A stretch of 17,183 nt of DNA from DASPJQ01 sp035299065 (GTDB taxonomy: Bacteria; Bacteroidota; Bacteroidia; Flavobacteriales_D; UBA2798). Shown piece after piece: positions 14,304 to 17,183 of the stretch. Positions within the stretch are counted from its first letter, which is position 1. Each line of letters starts with the position of its first letter. The translations under genes and the position numbers were made by a program. The stretch spans positions 1-17,183 of the forward strand of contig DATGXI010000025.1 in assembly GCA_035299065.1 (NCBI GenBank), given 5' to 3'. Below the pieces are notes generated by a model. That model did not search any database. It was not told the origin of the DNA and saw only the letters and a list, made by a program, of their open reading frames with translations.

Positions 14304-15365
14304 TTAAAACAAGCTCATTTGTCCTTTATCGGTTCGCACAAATAAATCACAATTCATTTCCGGGAATTCTTTTCCTTTAAAATATTTTTGCCAGCCCACC
14401 TGGTAAGCCCGTTTTATGGCCAGTGAAAAATTACCTTCGCCACTCATGCGTTTTCCAAAACGGCTGTCATTTAACTTTCCACCGTGCGCATCCATAATTT
14501 GGTTCAACACTTTTTCAGCGCGGTCAGGATAGTTTTTTGTAACCCAATCCCTGAAAATTTCACCATTAGGCCCGTTTAAACGCACAACAATATAATGCAA
14601 TGACAAAGCGCCACGCTGCGACACTTCTTTCATCATGGGCAATAATTCATGGTCGGTTATGGATGGAATAATTGGTGCCATATTTACATTTACCGGAATA
14701 CCGTGAGCTGTTAATAGTTCAATGGCCTCAAGTTTACGCTTAATGGTTGCTGTGCGTGGCTCAAGTATGCGCCTTACATCTTCCTGCAAACTGGTAATGC
14801 TTAATGTAACACTTACCAGGTTTAGCTTAGCCATTTCTGATAATATATCGAGGTCACGCAGCAGCACTACGTTTTTTGAAATAATGCCAACCGGGTGCCT
14901 GTATTTTAAAAGTACCTCCAGCATTTTACGGGTAATACCAAATTTTCGTTCAGCCGGTTGATAGCAATCCGTATTTCCTGAAAGCATAATAGGCATAACT
15001 TCCCACTTTGGATGTTGCAATGCCTTTTCCAGCAATTCAGGCGCATTTTTTTTTACCAGAATCACTTTTTCAAAATCAAGGCCTGCACTGTAACCCCAAT
15101 ATTCATGCGTTGGCCTTGCATAACAATACGTGCAACCGTGTTCACACCCCTGGTACGGATTCATGGAATAGGACAATCCAACATCAGGACTGTCCACTTT
15201 ATTGACAATGGTTTTGGGGTATACCTCAATGTATTTTGTGGTTGGGTCAGGTAATTCATGTTCATCAATACCCTCCCAATGTTCCTGCACAAATTTATGC
15301 GCACTAAACCGGTTGTGTGTATTCAACTGCGCTCCCCTGCCCTTTATATATTCCAATTCTTCCAC
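14304..15365 (-). CDS. PA0069-family radical SAM protein (SplB-related)
   Basis: The 353-residue product has the family start (KGRGAQLNTHNRF, residues 8-20) and the radical SAM cluster motif C74-x3-C78-x2-C81 in NPYQGCEHGCTYCYARPTHE, with Tyr82 directly after the last Cys as in this family. Next come the GGE-equivalent region MLSGNTDCYQPAE (about 128-140), a SITSLQEDVRRILEPRTAT segment (190-208) and VNVNMAPIIPSITDHE (225-240). The three cysteines would hold a 4Fe-4S cluster that cleaves S-adenosylmethionine to start radical chemistry. The family is widespread and its substrate unknown; similarity to spore photoproduct lyase is only in the core. No signal peptide; cytoplasmic. Nothing adjacent suggests its pathway. 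Confidence 0.93.
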   Translation of the reverse strand: MEELEYIKGRGAQLNTHNRFSAHKFVQEHWEGIDEHELPDPTTKYIEVYPKTIVNKVDSPDVGLSYSMNPYQGCEHGCTYCYARPTHEYWGYSAGLDFEKVILVKKNAPELLEKALQHPKWEVMPIMLSGNTDCYQPAERKFGITRKMLEVLLKYRHPVGIISKNVVLLRDLDILSEMAKLNLVSVTLSITSLQEDVRRILEPRTATIKRKLEAIELLTAHGIPVNVNMAPIIPSITDHELLPMMKEVSQRGALSLHYIVVRLNGPNGEIFRDWVTKNYPDRAEKVLNQIMDAHGGKLNDSRFGKRMSGEGNFSLAIKRAYQVGWQKYFKGKEFPEMNCDLFVRTDKGQMSLF

Positions 15366-15438
15366 GTGGCTAAAAACAAATTTTCATTAACTCCTACATT
15401 ATTTTACTTTTTGGTGTCGTTGAACGCAAAGCGTTTGA

Positions 15439-15446
15439 CAAAATTA
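15439..15446 (-). promoter_or_regulatory. -7 promoter box candidate for the radical SAM gene
   Basis: On the minus strand, TAATTTTG (plus positions 15439-15446) is an exact TAnnTTTG match 73 bp before the ATG at 15365, in the 91-bp gap after the T9SS gene's stop. It suggests the radical SAM gene is transcribed separately. No well-placed TTG was found at -33. A small hairpin (AACGC / GCGTT, 15423-15427 and 15431-15435) lies in the presumed leader. Confidence 0.35.
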
Positions 15447-15456
15447 AATCATCAAT

Positions 15457-16530
15457 TTAAAATTTCACCGTTTGGTGATAACTATTGTTGTGCATTTTCA
15501 AAATACCAAAACCATTTGTTGAATAACGAAAAATTGATCCTGGCTGAATTGTTTCAGTATGCACTAATTTACCTTCCAATGAAAATACAGTGAATAAAAC
15601 CGGTTGTTCAAACCGATTTTTACAAATCAACTCACCATTTTCACGCAGCACCTGTAAACCCGGGCCGGTTGTTGTTTCAGGTATACCTATGTAACCGGTT
15701 AAATCAACTGTATACAATTTGCCACCAACACCAATAAACAGTTCATCGGTAAGCAATAAATGGTTGTGATGATCAAATGAAACGCCTTCCTTTTGTGAAA
15801 TAAACGAATAATTGAGTGTAAATTTAAGCGAATCGAAACCAGGAGATGCATTGCTCATTTCAAAAACATACAAACGCGTTTCGGCATTCAATACAAATTT
15901 TGTTCCCGAGGTATCAATAGCAGCATCGGTAACCCAGCCGGGTAAACTTATGCTGTCAATGGGCGAAATTGAATAGGTTCCGGGTAAATCAGGCATAACA
16001 TAACGTTTGCAATACGTTCCCGGGATGCCGTGGTTTTTTGAAAACAAATACAAACTGTCATTGACATGTACCATTGCTTCACAATCAAAATTATGGTTTG
16101 ATGCTGTGAAACTAAATTGATCGGCATAACTGTAATGTATTTTTTGAACGTTTACCGAATCGTATGCCAGTATGTTACTCAACTTAACTTTTAAAATAGT
16201 TAGGTCAGTCCTGTTACCTGAATTATTTCCCACATCGGCAAGGTAAACATAGCCTGAATCATCCATGGTAATTGACTCTATATCCACCGCAAGGTGATCA
16301 ATGATTTTAATTTCCTTTTCAATTGTACAGGTTGAATAATTATACAAAAATACCCGTGCCGAATCACCACTGTCATTATGGGTTAACACATGAGTGCTGT
16401 CAATAAAAAGCAACCCTGACGATTCATGAATAGAAGGTGGAAATACACAAACGGTGGTGGGTGCAATGGTTTGGGCAAAACCAACTGCAAACTGTAAAAG
16501 CATTAACTGTACTGTAAAACAAAATCTCAT
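15457..16530 (-). CDS. Secreted beta-propeller-like protein with T9SS-type C-terminus
   Basis: The 357-residue product has a signal peptide (MRFCFTVQLMLLQFAVGFAQ). The body contains ESSGLLF (37-43) and THNDSGDSARVFLYN (50-64), a pairing common in Bacteroidota propeller-like secreted proteins, followed by repeated short beta stretches such as MDDSGYVYLADVGNN, HVNDSLYLFSKN, IDTSGTKFVLNAE. The last 70 residues (ENGELICKNRF ... FTVFSLEGKLVHTE ... GFGILKMHNNSYHQTVKF) resemble a type A T9SS sorting domain though the usual YPNP start is missing. It would be exported through the outer membrane and possibly anchored. Its ATG overlaps the upstream gene's TGA (ATGA), so both are in one operon. Ligand unknown. 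Confidence 0.75.
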   Translation of the reverse strand: MRFCFTVQLMLLQFAVGFAQTIAPTTVCVFPPSIHESSGLLFIDSTHVLTHNDSGDSARVFLYNYSTCTIEKEIKIIDHLAVDIESITMDDSGYVYLADVGNNSGNRTDLTILKVKLSNILAYDSVNVQKIHYSYADQFSFTASNHNFDCEAMVHVNDSLYLFSKNHGIPGTYCKRYVMPDLPGTYSISPIDSISLPGWVTDAAIDTSGTKFVLNAETRLYVFEMSNASPGFDSLKFTLNYSFISQKEGVSFDHHNHLLLTDELFIGVGGKLYTVDLTGYIGIPETTTGPGLQVLRENGELICKNRFEQPVLFTVFSLEGKLVHTETIQPGSIFRYSTNGFGILKMHNNSYHQTVKF

Positions 16531-17183
16531 GGCTTAATCAACTTTACCGATTCATGCCTGCTACCCGACTTTATCCAGGCAATGTACATTCCTGATTTGA
16601 ACGAAGAAAAGTCAATCACAAAATCATTCACCGGATATTCGCTATTGATTTCATTTACATAAACGGTTTTACCCAGCACATCGGTTATTTTAAGTGAACC
16701 GCCCTGATCATTTCCTGTATCAAGCACACGAATAATTGTATTGTTACTAACCGGGTTTGGATACACTTGTACTGTATTGCTGTTTTCAGTTGCGTAAATT
16801 GCTGTCACCTTCATGCCCTGCTGTGGGTAAAACGCAAGTTCATTACCACTCACAAAGCTGGTTTTACCGTTTTGTTCAATTTTCCACGCATAAAAAATAT
16901 AACCAGGTGCAGGTGTTTGCTGCATTGAAACCGGTACGCCATCAAAATAATTACCAAGCCAGTTGCTGGTATCAAGGTCAATGCTATTCAGGTGAATTTT
17001 ACCCCCGGCTTCGGGATGAACAACCGCGTTTAGTTCCACTACATTGCCGGGATCAAGCGCATCTTTTAAATACTGCAATTGCAATGCAGGCCTTAGCAAA
17101 CAGTTTAACTTAATTTTATTCTCTACCTCACTGCTCCATACATTGGGATACCCCCAGCGCATAAAATGATGATTGACCTCACC
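16527..17183 (-). CDS. T9SS cargo protein, C-terminal fragment, probably CotH-like (5' end outside window)
   Basis: The frame stays open to the right edge, upstream of the Met at 17162 (preceding residues GEVNHHF), so this is the C-terminal 218 residues of a longer gene. First part: MRWGYPNVWSSEVENKIKLN and CLLRPALQLQYLKDAL, which look like the end of a CotH kinase domain (RWG.P ... RP pattern). Then GGKIHLNSIDL and NWLGNYFDGVPVSM with PAPGYIFYAW, a beta domain that often follows CotH in Bacteroidota. The end is a type A T9SS sorting domain: VYPNPVSNNT, LKITDVLGKTVY, SSFKSGMYIAWIKSGSRHESVKLIKP-type pattern. CotH kinases phosphorylate spore-coat or surface proteins, but the catalytic part is not in view. 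Confidence 0.75.
   Translation of the reverse strand, partial: GEVNHHFMRWGYPNVWSSEVENKIKLNCLLRPALQLQYLKDALDPGNVVELNAVVHPEAGGKIHLNSIDLDTSNWLGNYFDGVPVSMQQTPAPGYIFYAWKIEQNGKTSFVSGNELAFYPQQGMKVTAIYATENSNTVQVYPNPVSNNTIIRVLDTGNDQGGSLKITDVLGKTVYVNEINSEYPVNDFVIDFSSFKSGMYIAWIKSGSRHESVKLIKP

Noticed and set aside
1..17183. Mobile element, prophage, CRISPR or toxin-antitoxin system
   Set aside because: No transposase, integrase, direct repeat array or Cas-like gene is present; the only TA-like hint is the YwqK-type repeat in one exported protein, without a toxin partner.

Overview
The window looks like chromosomal DNA from a member of the Bacteroidota, probably an uncultured or environmental Flavobacteriia/Sphingobacteriia-like lineage. 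The clues are: type IX secretion (T9SS) sorting domains, signal peptides ending in the typical ...AQ, membrane TPR sensors with LuxR-like HTH or SpoIIE phosphatase outputs, PorT-like outer-membrane barrels, A-rich leaders in place of Shine-Dalgarno sites, and several TAnnTTTG -7 promoter boxes. No tRNA, rRNA, insertion sequence, integrase, CRISPR array or phage gene is visible. Nearly every protein carries an export signal, so this is a cell-envelope neighbourhood and not an obvious mobile island.

Layout. 1-2053 (minus): a TPR/transmembrane/HTH regulator running off the left edge, with a 57-residue exported peptide gene just upstream on the same strand. 2286-3102 (plus): a small Cys-rich lipoprotein and a small secreted protein. 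3207-4664 (minus): an exported von Willebrand factor A (VWA) protein with an intact metal site and a clear terminator. 4924-5592 (plus): a lipoprotein with two FG-GAP-like calcium loops; its stop codon overlaps that of the convergent gene 5589-7616 (minus), a TPR/transmembrane/SpoIIE phosphatase. 7777-10781 (plus): a possible operon of a YD/YwqK-like repeat protein, an FGE/sulfatase-modifying-fold protein without the catalytic cysteines, and a NodB-type polysaccharide deacetylase. 10961-12362 (plus): two tandem paralogous outer-membrane barrels. 12365-12445: an iterated palindrome between convergent genes. 12445-13287 (minus): an exported protein of unknown function. 13591-14290 (plus): two paralogous 93-residue proteins, one a lipoprotein and the other without the lipobox cysteine, each preceded by the same short leader element. 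14304-15365 (minus): a PA0069-type radical SAM protein. 15457-17183 (minus): two overlapping genes for T9SS cargo, the upstream one a C-terminal fragment that looks CotH-like.

How the genes may work together. Two proteins (1-1817 and 5589-7616) share one plan: exported TPR array, single membrane helix, coiled coil, then a cytoplasmic output (HTH in one, PP2C/SpoIIE phosphatase in the other). They suggest envelope-state sensing. The rest are mostly surface, lipoprotein or secreted products. The most interesting items are the peptide-TPR regulator pair, the duplicated small Cys proteins with their shared leader element and lipobox loss, the mutually exclusive hairpins upstream of them, and promoter boxes placed so close to start codons that the mRNAs would have almost no leader. 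None of these amounts to a demonstrated new system; they are candidates.
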